From positions 1-64,000 of the forward strand of contig MCGT01000024.1 in the NCBI GenBank assembly GCA_002104935.1: a DNA stretch of 64,000 nt, in the 5' to 3' direction. Below, piece by piece: positions 43,740 to 57,000 of the stretch. Each line of letters starts with the position of its first letter. Position 1 is the first letter of the stretch. This DNA comes from Hesseltinella vesiculosa. Lineage: Eukaryota > Mucoromycota > Mucoromycetes > Mucorales > Cunninghamellaceae. Below the pieces are notes generated by a model that was not told the origin of the DNA, did no database searches, and was given only the letters and a program-made list of their open reading frames with translations. Made by a program: the position numbers and the translations under genes.

Positions 43740-46610
43740 CTACAGGGCTTGGACAACATTGACGCGGTCGGCACTGGGGTCGATGGAGGAAAGTCGGACG
43801 GCGACTTGATCACCCGTATGGACAGCCGACTTGAGATGCTCGATGCGGACAGTGATGCCGAGATCCAGAAGGGTGGCCGAGGTGGCTTCCATGAAGCCAC
43901 CCAAATTGGTGCGGGTCAGGCGATTGGGCTCGTGCACGATACATTGCCATACACGGTTGTCGGGCTGAAGTCGTTGCAGCAGCTGCAGCACCCAGTACTG
44001 CTCGGCCTGTTGCTGCACCATGCCCATCTGTTTTTCCTTGAGTTCGAGACGAGGGCCCAGGTCTTGCAAGGTCTGGACATCAAAAGGGAACCGGTCCCGC
44101 AGCAGGTGGGCCTTGATCTGCCAGTGGGCCATCATGTCAGTATATCGGCGGAGCGGCGACGTGGTTTTGCAGTAGCCATCGGGGATGCCCATCAACACAT
44201 GCGGCTGGCCATGCTGGGTCGTCAGGGAGGCTGGTGGCAGCTTCGACACGTGGGCAAGCAAGTCTTGGAAACGCAGGTAGCCCGAGTCAAGGTCACGACA
44301 GGCCAGCAGCGCGTCCCGCGTCGCCTCGTCCCCTGGGCGCCAGTTCTGAGCACGGAAGGGCATGGGGATGCCATGGTCTTGCGCAAAGCGGCTGGCCACG
44401 CGGCCAGCGATGATCATGGCTTCGGCCACAAGTTTACGTGCAGGCGAGACCGAGGCTCGGTCGAGTGACACCGAGATCGTCGGCAGGGCGGTGCCGTACA
44501 GGTGGCAGTCGTTGGGGTTGGATGGCACCGAAAAAGCTGGCAACGGCAATGGGCTGGGGGCCAGGTCGACATGGGCGCGTGGTCGGACAACGTCAAAGGA
44601 GCCTTGGTCGATGCGCTGGCGCCAGTGGCGGCGCATCAAAGCCGAGAGAGCAGCCAGGTCGGCCGAAGTTGCGCCGGTGAGCGGCAAGTGGGTGCTTTTT
44701 GATGGCTGGGACTGGTCGGGGCCGGCTGGATGGGCTACGGGCGGCAGGTGCAGGAGTGGGCCGAATTGCTCGGTTTCCAGTTTCTGACGTTGTTGCGGAA
44801 AGGCCAGCGCATCGACTTGGTCATAGGACAGTCGCACGACATGACGCACAAGGCTCGGGCGGACGTGGTAGCGGTCGATCTGGCCATCGGGGGACACGGT
44901 GGCGCTAAAGGTCAAGGCATACTGGGCACCGCCGTCCAGACGGTCGGCGCCGGCGGTGCCAAGACTGAACGTCTGGGAAGCCAAGGCGTTGGGCAGTAAG
45001 GGGTAATGGGCTTCAGGCAGGTACAGGGTTTGGGCGCGGTCGGTCATGATCGCGGCGAGTGGGTGGGTCGGTGGCACATAGGTGGTGGGATCGGCGATGT
45101 GGACGTGCAGCCACGTCGTGCCGTCTTGCGTGGTTTCGATACTGATGCCGTCGTCGATTTCCTTGGCGTTTGGGTCATCAATGGTATAGACTGGCAGCGA
45201 TCCAAAGTCGTGCCGGAGATGGTCGCAGGGGTCCTTGTCATAGAAGCCGACGGCCTGACGCCAAGTTTGCGCCTCTTCCTTGTTGCGTTGGTGTTTTTGG
45301 ACGTTGCGCACCAGCCGTTCCATGGTGTGCCGGTGCTGCTGGGCATCGTCAGACCAGAAAAACGGGCGGACAACCGGCAGGTTGTCGAAAAGGGAAGTGT
45401 TGTCCCAGGGACGAAAGATGCCGAGGTGGCGCAGGCACTGGGTGGCCAGCGCACGATCGACAAACAGGTTTTCGTAGCAGCGCAGGTTCTTGAGCAGGGT
45501 AGGGCCAAACAGCTGGTGGGGCGAGTCGGTGATCACCTGCGGCAGCTTGACCCAGTCCAGCAAGAAGTTGAGGAACACTGTGTCTTCGGGCTGCCAAGGC
45601 ATGCTGGCCCGGATATGGGCGCTTTCGTCTGCGGTGAGGGTGCCGAGCTGGGGGTGCATGTGTGCCTGAGCGTACTGGACACGTTCCGCGGCACGGTTCA
45701 GGAAGCCGCGATAGGCTGGCGACCCGTTGCGTACGGCGTCCACCACTTGGGTCATGGTGTCCACTTGCGATTGGGGTCGCAGTTCCCACAGGCCCGTGAG
45801 TGGGTGTCCTTTGGGCACAAAGTGGATTGGGTTGGCAACGAGGTAGGTGAAGGTGGAGTGACGGAGGTCATCCGTGACGGGCTGGCCAGGAAAAGCCTGG
45901 GCAGTCAAGTCGTCCAGAGTGGCCAGTACCGATTGGCCCTTGCTGTGTTTCGTCAAGGCTGGGTACAGTTGTTCCAGCGGCAAGATGGCCGCGCCTTTGG
46001 TCATGCGGATGGTGCGCTGGTAGTTCTGGATGGCTCGTTGAAGGCTGTCTAAGCGTTCAGGCAAAGGCATGGCGTTCGCTCGGCGATCGATCTGCAACGG
46101 CTCCTGAAAGCTGGTGATGTGGTTTGAGCGTGCAAAGTCGGTTGCCACAAACGCAATGTCGCTGGATCGGCATGTTTTGGTGCGGCCATTGCGCATCAGC
46201 ACTGTCAATCGTTGTTGTCGACCAGCAATGCTATGCTGTTCCACCACCATCCCACTGAATTCGCCCCGTCTAAACGCATGTGGGGGTGAGCGTTTTTGAA
46301 GTCAAGCAACGGTCGGCTTTGCTTACCTGAATCCAACGACATAATCACCAACACGCAAGGTGGGAAGCGTGAATTCAGCAAGAGCTTGTTCTTCGGAAGA
46401 AAGCTTGAGATCGGGGTCTTGGGCGAGGAGAGTCAAGGAAGGGGTGGTCTGTTTGAAGTTTGGGCGGGTAAGGACGAACGATCGAGCTAGAGGAGCAGCC
46501 GATGGGGCTGATCTTTGTAGGATCGGTTTAAATGAGGTGGAGCATAGCCTAGAAGTCAAGCGAAGCGTGCAACGTCGCATGGATGGACGATTGATCAATG
46601 AATAAGACAA
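43740..46610 (-). CDS. DSS1: Mitochondrial RNase II-family exoribonuclease DSS1
   Basis: Minus-strand exons 46610-46327 and 46269-43740 encode 937 aa; a start 10 codons on (MRRCTLRL) is possible. The N-terminus is Arg/Ser-rich, a mitochondrial presequence. The RNB catalytic site is clear: YTIDDPNAKEIDDGIS, with its aspartates, then HVHIADPTTYV and later TSPLRRYTDMMAHWQI. The C-terminus (VHTGDQVAVRLSSIDP) looks like an S1 strand set. In yeast Dss1 pairs with Suv3 helicase in the mitochondrial degradosome. The gene's second exon of 2.5 kb has no intron and higher GC than its neighbours. Confidence 0.9.
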
Positions 46611-47075
46611 AGAGAAATCAAGAGGGAATTAAAAAAAAAAAAATAAAAAAATAGCTGGGCCTGCAGCGAGCAGCATTTGATTGGCTGGCCAGGCCCATGG
46701 CCTTGCAGTGCGAAAAAGCGTGAGATTCATTTTTCTGCACGTTGTCGTCATTTTTTTGTTCTTTTTCGTTTTCTTGTCTTTTGTATCCATTACATTATTG
46801 TAATTGCTCATCCTACAACTCTTGACCTAAACCTACCTCGTGATTGATAGTCTCTTGGCCGAGCGATTTCTTCTTCCTGCCCTTGGACGTCTTTATCACC
46901 CACATTAAAGAAACCAAAGTGGAATCTCGTTTTTTTTTTTTTTTTTTACAACTTATCACAGCCTAGTAATTTAAACATACTGTCCAGTCCGAGTCAAAGC
47001 ACTTGCTCAGCAGACGTTGCTGATTTATCCAATTCTCGTAGCACCAAACGTCGACGCATCCAACCACCCTCCACC
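46611..47075. other. Divergent upstream regions of DSS1 and GID7
   Basis: Contains a T-run at 46931-46947 followed by an acceptor-like TATCACAG at 46958. In-frame codons upstream of ATG 47076 (SRSTKRRRIQ, NLS-like) suggest that GID7 may begin in an upstream exon here. Confidence 0.45.
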
Positions 47076-49195
47076 ATGCTTTCTATGCAGCCTTTAGACG
47101 AAGATCTTCCTCCTGGTGAATCCAGCAATGGTCACTTGCCATCTTCCCCTCCAGAAACCTTTCGAAAAGATGAACTCTTGCGCCTCATTATGCAATCTCT
47201 TCAGGACCTCGGTTATGAGTAAGTAGGAGGATGGGGTCACACCGAGAAGAAAAGAGCAATGGGTGCCCATTCACCAGGTGACCGGCCGGGCTGACTTCTA
47301 TTTTTATTTTTATACTAGTCATGTTGTTGATACCCTTCAGCAAGACACTGGGATTGATTTGGAGCCTGGGTCTGTACACGATTTCCGACAGTCGATTCTA
47401 CAAGGCAATTTCACACTGGCCGAGACCCTGATCAACACATTACCGTTAAGACACAAAGATGGCGGTCTGGACCAAGCCTATTTCTTGATCCGAGAACAGC
47501 GATTTTTGGAGCTGTTAGAAGCCAAGCAAACGATCAAGGCGTTACAGGTCCTGCGCCAGGAAATGACGCCCCTGGGTCAAGATGTCCAAAGGTTGCATCA
47601 ACTCTCGAGGTAATACATGACAGGGGCGAGTGGCAGCCTTGATGGTTTTGACATCTCTTTTATTAGCCTGATCTTGTGCTCCACACCTGAGGAGATCAAA
47701 GAGCAAATTGGATGGGATGGTAGCCAAGGATCGTCACGAGCAAAGCTATTAGAGAAGCTGGAGGTGTATGTGGACCCGGCCGTGATGATTCCCAAGGCTA
47801 GGCTCAACACGTTACTGCAACAAGCGCGTGAATGGCAACGTCATGAATGCACCTATCACATCTCCAACAACACCGACTTTTCACTGTTTTATGATCATAT
47901 CTGTAGCAAGTAGGTCACCGCTGCAAGGAAACATAGGGCTGACACTTTTTTTAGGCGCCATTTTCCAAATCACACCATTCAAATCCTCACCGAACATGAC
48001 GACGAAGTTTGGCATATATCCTTTTCCAATGATGGCACACGCATGGCATCCATATCCAAGGACAATACTTGCATTATTTGGGACACAAAGGTAACGGAGA
48101 AAGAGGGACGCGAGAAATACCAGGATGGAACTGACGACATTCCCCAGAGCTTTACCAAGATTCATACCCTTAGATCTGAGCAATCCATCACTTTTGGTGC
48201 ATGGTCTCCAGACGACACAATGCTATTGGTTTGTGGGATTGAGCATTCCTTACGACTCTATGATACGGGGGTAAGAGCCTTGCATGGAAAGTGACATGTA
48301 TTCACCTGGCTTTTCTTTCTTTAGTCCGGCAGTTTGATATCTGTGTTTGAACAGCATGAAGACCAAGTGACCTGTTGTGCTTGGTTGCCTGATGGTGCTC
48401 ATTTTTTCTCTGGTGCCTTTGACATGTCGTTGATTTTATGGGTAAAGCAAGGACAGCAACGGTGGAGGATGGCAATAGAAGCTCAAACTTTTTTTTTTTT
48501 TTTAATCTTCGCTGAAGAATGTGAATGGCAGCGTTGTTTCCAAAACGGATGTCAAGCGCTTGGTTGATATGAAGCTCTCGGAAGATGGTTCGCGTTTGGT
48601 GACGATAGACAAAGCCAGTTTCGTATCGATGTATCAAGTTGACCATTTGCAATTGAAGCTTGTTGGGTATGGAGAAATGAATGAGCGAGGAAACAAAAGG
48701 AGATCTGATTGGATTTTTTAATAGACAATTCCCGGAGAAGAGCCAATCGATCTCCCTGACACGCGATGGGCGATATTTGTTGACCAATGTACAATCCCCC
48801 GACGAAATTCACTTGTGGGACCTTGACCGTCGATGCATCGTGCGGACCTACGTTGGTCATGAGCAGGGCGAGTTTGTGCTGCGATCGACGTTTGCTGGCT
48901 ATCAAGAACGGTATATCCTCAGCGGTAGTGAAGGTCATGGTGTATATATCTGGAGTCGGGATTATCAAACCTTGCTGGATGTGTTCCCTGGCCATCAAGG
49001 TCGAGTCAATTGTGTTTGCTGGTACCCTGGTGAGACCGCCATGTTTGCTTCTGCCAGTGATGATCATACCATTCGAATGTAAGTTGGGAGTGGGCCTTGA
49101 GCCGTTTGCTGACTCCTCTTTTTTTTTTGACTAGCTGGGGCTTGGTGCCGGAAGTGAGCAATGGCGATAGCTCGTTGGGTAAACTTGAGATATAG
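47076..49195 (+). CDS. GID7: GID7/WDR26 subunit of the GID/CTLH ubiquitin ligase
   Basis: Exons 47076-47218, 47319-47609, 47667-47909, 47955-48270, 48325-48441, 48518-48666, 48725-49078 and 49135-49195 encode at least 557 aa. LisH is LLRLIMQSLQDLGYDHVVD, CTLH follows (FRQSILQGNFTLAETLINTL), then WD40 repeats (NTCIIWDTK, SLRLYDTG, IHLWDLDRR, VYIWSRDYQ, TIRIWGLVP). In yeast Gid7 helps the GID ligase assemble a chelator-shaped form that destroys gluconeogenic enzymes. The open frame continues upstream of ATG 47076 without an ATG, so the true start may be earlier. Confidence 0.92.
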
Positions 49196-49460
49196 CCTCC
49201 CCTTTTTTTTTTGTCTGCAGTTTTTCGAATAAAAACCGTTTGTGCTACTGACCATGCTTATTTTCTGCGTTGGGTAGGGTAGGGGTCTGTGTGACCATGG
49301 TCATGCAGATTGGTAAAAATTGATTTGGCATGTCGTCACCCTCTTATCTGGGCATCACCATCAAATAATTCCTGGGACAGCAACATAGAGAAAAAAAAAA
49401 CGTCGATATATTTATTACAATGTTCAAGAGGGGGAGAGTAGCCACTTTTAAGTGTCCCTT
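49196..49460. other. Convergent 3' regions, GID7 and Kre9-like gene
   Basis: 265 bp, A/T-rich, no feature recognised. Confidence 0.5.
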
Positions 49461-50095
49461 TTAGCACAAGGCCCAAGCAGCAGCACCGACAGCGGCCACA
49501 GCCACAGCCACAGGGGCAAGCTTGCCAGCGGATGAGGTGGAGGAGGAAGACTTGGCGCCAGCAGCTGTGCTTGTTGAACCGGCACCAGAGGCACTGGACG
49601 AGCTATTTGAGGAGGAATTGGAGGAACCGCCGGAGCCGGCGGTGATGGAGAATTGGCCACTGAAGGACATGTTGGGAGATGTGCCAAATTCAAGTGCATC
49701 TGAAAAGAAAGGGTCAGTTTCATTTGCATTTTTTTTTCACGGCTTACAGTTGGTGCCGGGGGGAGTGTCAGAGGGGATGTTCCAAGTGTAAGAGCCAGAG
49801 CTGGCAGTGACATTGGTGGCAATGGCTTTGACGGGTTGAAGGGCAGTGGACTGTCCTTGAGCCAAGACAATTTGAGTGATTGTGGTCACAGATGGGTTCA
49901 CCCTAATGAACAAAATCGCGTGTTTTTAGTTTAAAACCTCCCATTTTTTAATGGTTGCTTTTACCAGGAGACAATGGCTGTGCTTCCAGCTTGGTAAGAG
50001 GCACCAGTGAGGGGGGCTGTGACGCTGAGAATGCCGTCCGCATTCACAACAGCCGAGGCAGCCAAGGCGGCAATAGCAACAATGGATTTGATCAT
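49461..50095 (-). CDS. Kre9/Knh1-domain GPI-anchored cell-wall protein
   Basis: Minus-strand exons 50095-49965, 49902-49748 and 49699-49461 encode 174 aa. A signal peptide (MIKSIVAIAALAASAVVNA) is followed by one Ig-like Kre9/Knh1-type domain (VTAPLTGASYQAGSTAIVSW, GSYTWNIPSDTPPGTNY). A Ser/Gly/Thr-rich stretch and a hydrophobic C-terminus (LAPVAVAVAAVGAAAWALC) look like a GPI signal. Probably a plasma membrane or wall protein; sugar binding is inferred from the family. Confidence 0.85.
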
Positions 50096-51680
50096 ATTGA
50101 AATCGGTAGGTGAGTGAAAAAGAATGAAGAAAGAAAAGAAAGAAAAAAAAAAAAAGGAGCTGAAAGTTATAAGAAGAGCGATCTCGAGGTTTTTCTCTGA
50201 TTTGGAGCACCGTGAAACAAACAAAAGAGAAAGAAATTCATAGTAGCTTTGTTCCAGTGACGATTTTTTCTAGCCTTTTGCGGTCCATCCTCATGAGCCT
50301 CTCGCTTTTGGTTCTTTATTTTCACACACTAGCTTGCAGGTGTAAACAAAAAGGGTCGTTTTCTTGCCTTGTTCTCGCCGACCCCTTTCGGATCGCTGAT
50401 GCTTTCTCTGTTTTTTTTTTTTTTTTTTTTTTTTTTCAGAACGTGGGTCAACTACACGTCTTTGGTTATTGGCTCTGTTCTTCTGATAAAAAGTCACTTT
50501 TTTTCGGCCGCGACGTAAACGGTTGCAGTCGGAAAAAAAAAGAAATGCCAAGGACACGTCTGTGTCACCTTGGACAATGATGATGATGCATGAATTCACT
50601 GCTAAAAAAAAAGGTTATGTTTATTTTTAAATAAGGGTCAAAAAGAAGGAATCTGATATTTCATTCAGGAACAAAAAAAAGAGTCTCCTTTTCTTCTGCA
50701 AGGGCAAGATTTAATGACTCGCAAGCTGTCAACAGTCGATGGTTATTATTTTTTCGGTGCGAGAAGTAGCCAGTCAGCGTTTCAGAAAAAAAACATGGGT
50801 AAGCCATCCTGGGAAGGACGTTGCCTTTTTTGTCTTGTTTTTCCGCAAAGAAAAAAAAAAGCCGAGGAAAGGATGACTGATCGTTCGTCGTGTAGCCATT
50901 AGCATGTCTAGATGACAAAAAGGCCATCCTTTAGAGCAGAGCCATTTTCTTTAGCAGTAAGGGTCAGGCGGGACCACTTCTTTTCATGCAGTCAAGGCTC
51001 GAGAGGGTGTCCATTTTTAGTCGAGTTTGTGTTTCAATGCATGGGATTTTTTTTTTTTTTTTCTGTTTCGTTCAAAAATGATGCAATGAACAATGACTCC
51101 GACGCCTTAATAAAAAAAAAAAGGAGACGTCCCCGCGGTCGATCCCCTGTCATAGAGGTCTGTTGCCAAGTTCTTTCAGAAAAAGGAAGGCTTGGTGATC
51201 GATCATTATTTACATGCTTTTTGTCCTCCCTTTTTTCGTCTTGTGGCATGCTTTATGCGACATGGCGTCTTGATAAAATTTAGGATGGAGGTTCCTGCTT
51301 GCTGGGGATAATATGGCAAGAAGTCAATGAAATGGTGCAACATTCAATTCCTATTTAGTCCAAACATGCATTTTGATACGAAAACGAAGCGGCTGTGAAA
51401 GGAGATGCCCGACCTGAAGGCCACTTTCCTCCTCCTACCTCCCCAATGCCAATCTTTGAAAGACCTGTCACGTTTGGGCCTCCCTCTCGTACACACCAAA
51501 CTCACGTTGGACATGTGGGTCCGATATTTTTTTTTTTTTTTTTCGCCGCCTCGCGCAAAATGGTTCGCTGATCCTTTTTTTTTTTTTTTTTTCATCACCC
51601 CCTTTGGCCGCACCTCCTTAACATTCATGGTGACTCCTTTGGCCCATCTTTTTATCAGCACACGAAAAAAAGGGAGATGC
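50096..51680. other. 1.6-kb intergenic stretch, no gene found
   Basis: Many T-runs (50411-50436, 51049-51062, 51530-51543, 51575-51592) and A-runs. Short frames present are low-complexity. No tRNA or conserved protein was found. Confidence 0.55.
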
Positions 51681-52753
51681 TTATTCTAAACGTCTATATT
51701 TGCCTTGGAGCCACACGCGATACATTTTCAGTTTGCGACTGCGGTTGACCAGCAGACGGCGGTCAACGGCGTTTTGTTCAATCGCAAAGCGAGGTTGGTT
51801 GGTATCATGGGTAAAGAGTTGGTGCAGTTCCTCGGGCGTGAAAAAGTAGACACGGGTGCCGTCGCCTCGAATATAAAAGTTTTCCTTGAGCAGGCGATGT
51901 TGTTTGAATCGAAGTTGGGCCAGGTCATGGCGGCCATAATCACGGAAAAGCACCAGGCCACCGGGTTTCAGCAGGCGATGGATGTTGTCCAGGGCTTGCT
52001 GCCATTGATCAGGTGCCAAGGCAGAGAAGACAAAGATCATCACCACCATATCCAATGAGCCTGGGGCAATGGCTTCAGGCAAGTCGGGACTGGCCAGGTC
52101 CCACACAAACGCTTGGCACTTGCTGGTATCATAAAAAGGGCTGTTCTGGACCACTTGCACGGCCGACGCAGCATAATCCGCACCATACACAAACAGCTCG
52201 GGGTTCTGGCTTTGCTCCAGCAGCGGAAACAAGGTGTTGCCCGCGCCACAGCCCACCTCAAACACCCGCTTGGGGCCAGCCTAGCGATGGATGTGAGCCA
52301 TTGCGTTTCCATGTGGATGTCTTACCCCAGCTTTTGCACAGTCGAACAATTCAGGGAATTCTAGCTTGAGCCAGTGACGATCCTTGAAGAATCGATTTTC
52401 GTTCTTGTTGTAAAAGCTGTGCCAGTACGAAGCAGGATCGTCATAGTATTGTTCTACGGAAATGATGAGCCATTGGTTTTTTTACAATGTCTTTACGTTG
52501 TTGATCTTCAGGAACAGGGCTTGCCATGTGCTTTTCAATCTGACTTTTGGCATATTGTTCTTGCTCTTCATCCCATTCAACATGATCCCTACAAAAAAGG
52601 TGAGCATGCTTTTCTTATTTTCTCATGACGCACTGCCTACCAGGCATTGTGATTAAAGACGGCTTGTTCATCCTTCAGCAGTCTTGATCCAAAGGTGGAG
52701 CCGGATTCAGTGTTAACATCAAGAGCGGAAGACGTTGTTTTCTTGTCTTCCAT
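51681..52753 (-). CDS. TRM140: tRNA m3C32 methyltransferase, TRM140/METTL2 type
   Basis: Minus-strand exons 52753-52641, 52588-52497, 52453-52326 and 52280-51681 encode 310 aa. Pre-core: AYWHSFY-like [25 protein letters not shown] site: [17 protein letters not shown], then [10 protein letters not shown] and [27 protein letters not shown] and [11 protein letters not shown] are family marks. The enzyme methylates C32 in the tRNA anticodon loop. The 43-nt intron at 52496-52454 begins GTAAAG; another nearby GT would need a frameshift. The yeast homologue ABP140 uses a programmed +1 frameshift, but none is needed here. Confidence 0.92.
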
Positions 52754-54046
52754 GTTTTTTTTAGGCAGGAAGAGGGAAAAAAAAAAAAAAAAAGGACGGT
52801 GCCTTCCGAAAAAAGGCTTGCGGACGTCGGAGGTTCCGACTGGCCAATGAGACGGCTTCGCCTGGTTGTCTTGGCAACCTCGAGGACGAGGATGGTCTGC
52901 TTCTTGCGTTTTTCTTACAGATGTTGAGGCATCCAACAAATAACTTCCTGTTTACCGTTTGGTACCAATGGCAGTGATCATGGGGGAGCGAACAAACAAA
53001 AAAGCCACGTTTCCTTTTTGCGGAAAGCCAATGGGGCCAATGATGAGGTTTTCCATGGAATCGACAAAAAAGGCAATGTAGCGAAGTCATTAAAATTTGG
53101 CAAAACAGTCAAAAACAAAGGGAAGCGAGGGGGGGAAAGGCCTTGCAAGGTTTTTCATGTGGCTTTTTTGTGTTGTGTCCCAATATGCAATTTGTGTAAA
53201 AGGAGAGGAAAAAAAGGCTCACCCTTTTTTTTAAGGTTTGGAGCATGGTGTGACACAAATGGGATTGACTTTTTATACATCTCGTCAAGAGGAGCAAAAA
53301 TTTGGGATCTGCTAAAAACAGTTTAGCATGATGATGAGCCAAACCCTAAAAAAAAATTGACCCGGGTCAGTGTTTTTTTTAAAGTTCAAAGCTTTTTTTT
53401 TTTTGTTTTGTCACACTTCCGAGCTGTGCTTTTTGTTTGCTCCCCCCCCACAATCCCACCCATCACTTGCCTCATGTTCAGAAAAAAAAAATATTTTCAA
53501 TGAAGCGAACAACTTCCTTTTCTTCTTCCTTTTCTTGTTCTTTTCCTTCTTTTTCTTTCTTTCTTTTTTTTTTTTTGTTTTTCGCCATCGTCTACGAACT
53601 TTTTACTATTTATCGACACGTCCTTCTACACCTCTTTACGACAGAACAGCATCGTTGCTTCACTTTTTGTTATTGATTACATTTTGAAAGGTAAACAGGA
53701 AGAGCTGGAACCTGTGAATTATTTGTTGTTTTGTGAGTTGTATCGGGACGTGTAGGGCAAAAAGAGAGTGTTATTTTGGGGGAAGGATATTCAAGGAAGG
53801 AGAAAAGGGAATGGGTGGGATATTTTAGGGGGATGGGATTCATCAAAAGGTATATTATTTTGGGGGGAGACAGGAGGCGGTGTGCAGGAGGGAGTTATCC
53901 ACTCTCTTAATGGGGGGAGCCAATAGAAAAAAGAACAAGTTTGCCTGTGACGTTATTGAAAAAAAAACAAGACACAGCTTTGACCTCTTTTTTTATTTTT
54001 CATCCTTTTTTTTTTTTTTTTCCCACTGTTTAGATTTTAATATAGT
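52754..54046. other. Upstream regions of TRM140 and CYC8
   Basis: 1.3 kb between divergent genes. A pyrimidine-rich strip (53500-53600) and T-runs are present; 53700-53890 is G-rich (GGGGGAAGG, GGGGGGAGAC). No coding or RNA gene recognised. Confidence 0.55.
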
Positions 54047-57000
54047 ATGGCAGCCAATGGATCACAACAGCCAGTGACGACAGTACAAAAGTTGGCAAAC
54101 ATCAATGAAAGAACATGGTTGACCATGGGTAAAGAACCATCTTTTTTTGTTTGAAAGGCGTTCCAGACCTTTGATTCAAATCCAACATTTTTTCATCTTT
54201 TTTTTTTAGGAAACCTTGCCGAAATGATGACCGATTATGAAAAGTCCATGAACTGCTATGAAGCAGCTCTACGCCATAATCCTTATTCTATTGAAGCATT
54301 GACGCAGATTGCATCGTTATGCCGCGGTCGAGAACAGTTTGCTCGAGCCGTCGAGTACTTTAAGCGTATCCTGTCCATTCAAGAAAACAGCGGTGACACT
54401 TGGGCGGCCTTGGGCCATTGTTACCTTATGATGGACAACCTACAAGATGCTTACCATGCTTACCAACAAGCCCTTTACCACCTGTCCAACCCCAAAGACC
54501 CCAAGCTCTGGTATGGCATCGGCATCCTCTACGATCGTTATGGCTCTCTCGAGCATGCTGAAGAAGCCTTTTCGGCCGTCATGAAAATGGACCCCAAGTT
54601 TGAAAAAGCCAATGAGATCTACTTCCGACTTGGCATCATCTATAAACAGCAACAAAAATTCGACTTGTCACTCTCGGTAAAAAGGAACACCTCGCCGCCT
54701 TTCCTCCCCTCATGTTTCTTCTTTCTCTAGTGCTTCCGTTACATCTTGCACTCACCCCCTCGCCCTTTGACCGAGTCTGATATTTGGTTCCAAACAGGTC
54801 ACGTCTATGAACAACAGAAAGAGGTAAATCGAAAAGGACGACGGCCGGTCCACCTCTGACTTTTTCTTTCCAGTATGAGCAAGCCAAAGAAGCTTACGAA
54901 CGTGTCTTGGCCGAAAATCCTGACCATGCAAAGGTGCTTCAGCAACTGGGCTGGTTGTACCACCAGCAAAACACATCCTTCTGCAACCAATCCGCCGCCA
55001 TCAATTACCTGACGCGATCACTCAAATCAGACAGCGCCGATGCCCAATCCTGGTATTTGCTCGGTCGCTGCTACATGGCTGAGCAAAACTACAACAAAGC
55101 CTATGAAGCCTATCAACAAGCCGTTTACCGTGATGCCCGCAACCCTACCTTCTGGTGCTCCATCGGCGTCTTGTACTATCAAATCAATCAGGTAAAAAAA
55201 AAAAAAAGGAGCGGAGGGAGCATGTCCCTGATGTTTTCGTCCTAGTACCGTGATGCCCTGGATGCCTACAGTCGCGCCATCCGCTTGAATCCTTACATCA
55301 GTGAAGTCTGGTACGATTTGGGTACCTTGTATGAATCCTGCAATAACCAAATCCAAGATGCTTTGGATGCTTATCAACGCGCTGCCGAACTGGATCCTTC
55401 CAACCCTCATATCAAGCAACGGTTGGAATTGTTGCGCAAGTCCCAGTCGCATGCGCCTCAAGGCCCTGGAAACGCCCCTCCCCCCCAAGATGTCAGCAAC
55501 CCTAGCCAATACCAACCCAATGCCAACGCTCAACCATTGAATGGCGCTTATGGCCAGGTAATAGAAACCGGTCGGGCAAAGGGCTGCCACTGACCCCTTT
55601 CTTCCATAGGGATCTGCTCCCAGCGGCCCACCCAATGCCATGAATGCCTACCATACATCCACCAACCCCGCTGGTCAGCGTGTTGAAGATCGTGGTCCTC
55701 CTCCTCTACCCATGACCCTCCCCCATCATGATACAGCCGGTGGCCGCGACCTGCCCTTGCCCAGCGGCCCTCCTCAGCCCTCTCCCACCGCCCAAAGCCG
55801 TCGTTCGCCCGGCCCTTATCCTTTCAGTAACAACCGGGACGACGTGCGCATCCCCGACATCGGCAACGGCGGCGGCCGCGCACCTACCCCCTCTGACCGA
55901 TCGCAAATGAACCCCATCATGTCGGAACCCACCCGCCCCTCACCCTCTGGCCCGCAAGGCCCTCCTGCTCCCTACAACAAATCACCCCAAGAAGGTTTGC
56001 GATCGCCTGGTAGCAATCCCATGATGCATAGCCCTCATGCTAAATCTTCTCATGCTTCGCCCAAACAATACGAACACCAAAACATGCATCCTGGCCATCC
56101 CTCCAGCCACGCCATCCCTCCCCACTCGGCCCCCCCTCCCAGCCACCGCTCGCCCGCCATGGCGCCATCCGAACAACACCATCCCCCTCACCATGGCTAC
56201 GAGCCACATCGTCCTGACTATGACCGTCGTGACTTCCCTCCTGCTCATCGTCAAGAACTCCATTCTCCCTCACCCACCACCTACCAGCGCGAACAACAAC
56301 CATCTCATGCTCCTCACCCACCCTTGCCTTCTCCTTATGGCCCTCCTTCTTCTGCGTCCCGGGGCTCCTTTGAACGTGCTCGCCCTACCAGCCTGCCAGC
56401 TCCCCCAGAAGAAGACGCCAAACCCTACCAAGCCCGTCCTTCTGCCACCGCTTCGCCCGCCAAGGAGGAAGATCATGACGCCAGTGCTGCCGACATGTTG
56501 CTGAGCATCGGTCAATCTCGTGGTGACAAGCGCACCTTCCCTCCTGACGACCATCCACCTTTGGACGAAGTCAAACGCCTGCGCCCCAACAATGATCTCC
56601 CTCCTTCCTCCTCCACTCCTCCCCCACAAGAGCCCGACCGCCCGGTGTCACCCAAGACCAGCCCCGCCATCTCTCCCTCCGAGGCCACCGCCCCCTTGCG
56701 TCGTTCTCCCACTCCCCCTCCTTCAACTGTCGCTGCGCCCGCCTCGTCGTCTCCTCCTCCTGCTCATCCCTCTTCCACCGTCGCCGAGCCAGCCCAAGCT
56801 TCACCTGCTCCTGCCTCTCCCACAGCCACGCCCCCTCCATCCACATCCGAAGCCATGGACACCACCGACTCCGCCGACGATCCATCCAAACCCATGGAAG
56901 AAGATCAGCCTTCATCACCCCCCGCCCAAGTTTCTGCTGTTCCCATGGAACAAGATCAAGAAGAGCCCGAATCAGCGGCAAACATCGACGCCGTCCCTCC

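Noticed and set aside
45006..46052. 348-aa plus-strand frame inside DSS1
   Set aside because: Antisense shadow of a GC-rich coding exon with clear RNB motifs on the minus strand.
52454..52496. Apparent +1 frameshift in TRM140, tempting because the yeast homologue uses one
   Set aside because: Using the GTAAAG donor at 52496 with the CGTAG acceptor restores phase (QQQQYYDD), so a normal 43-nt intron explains it.
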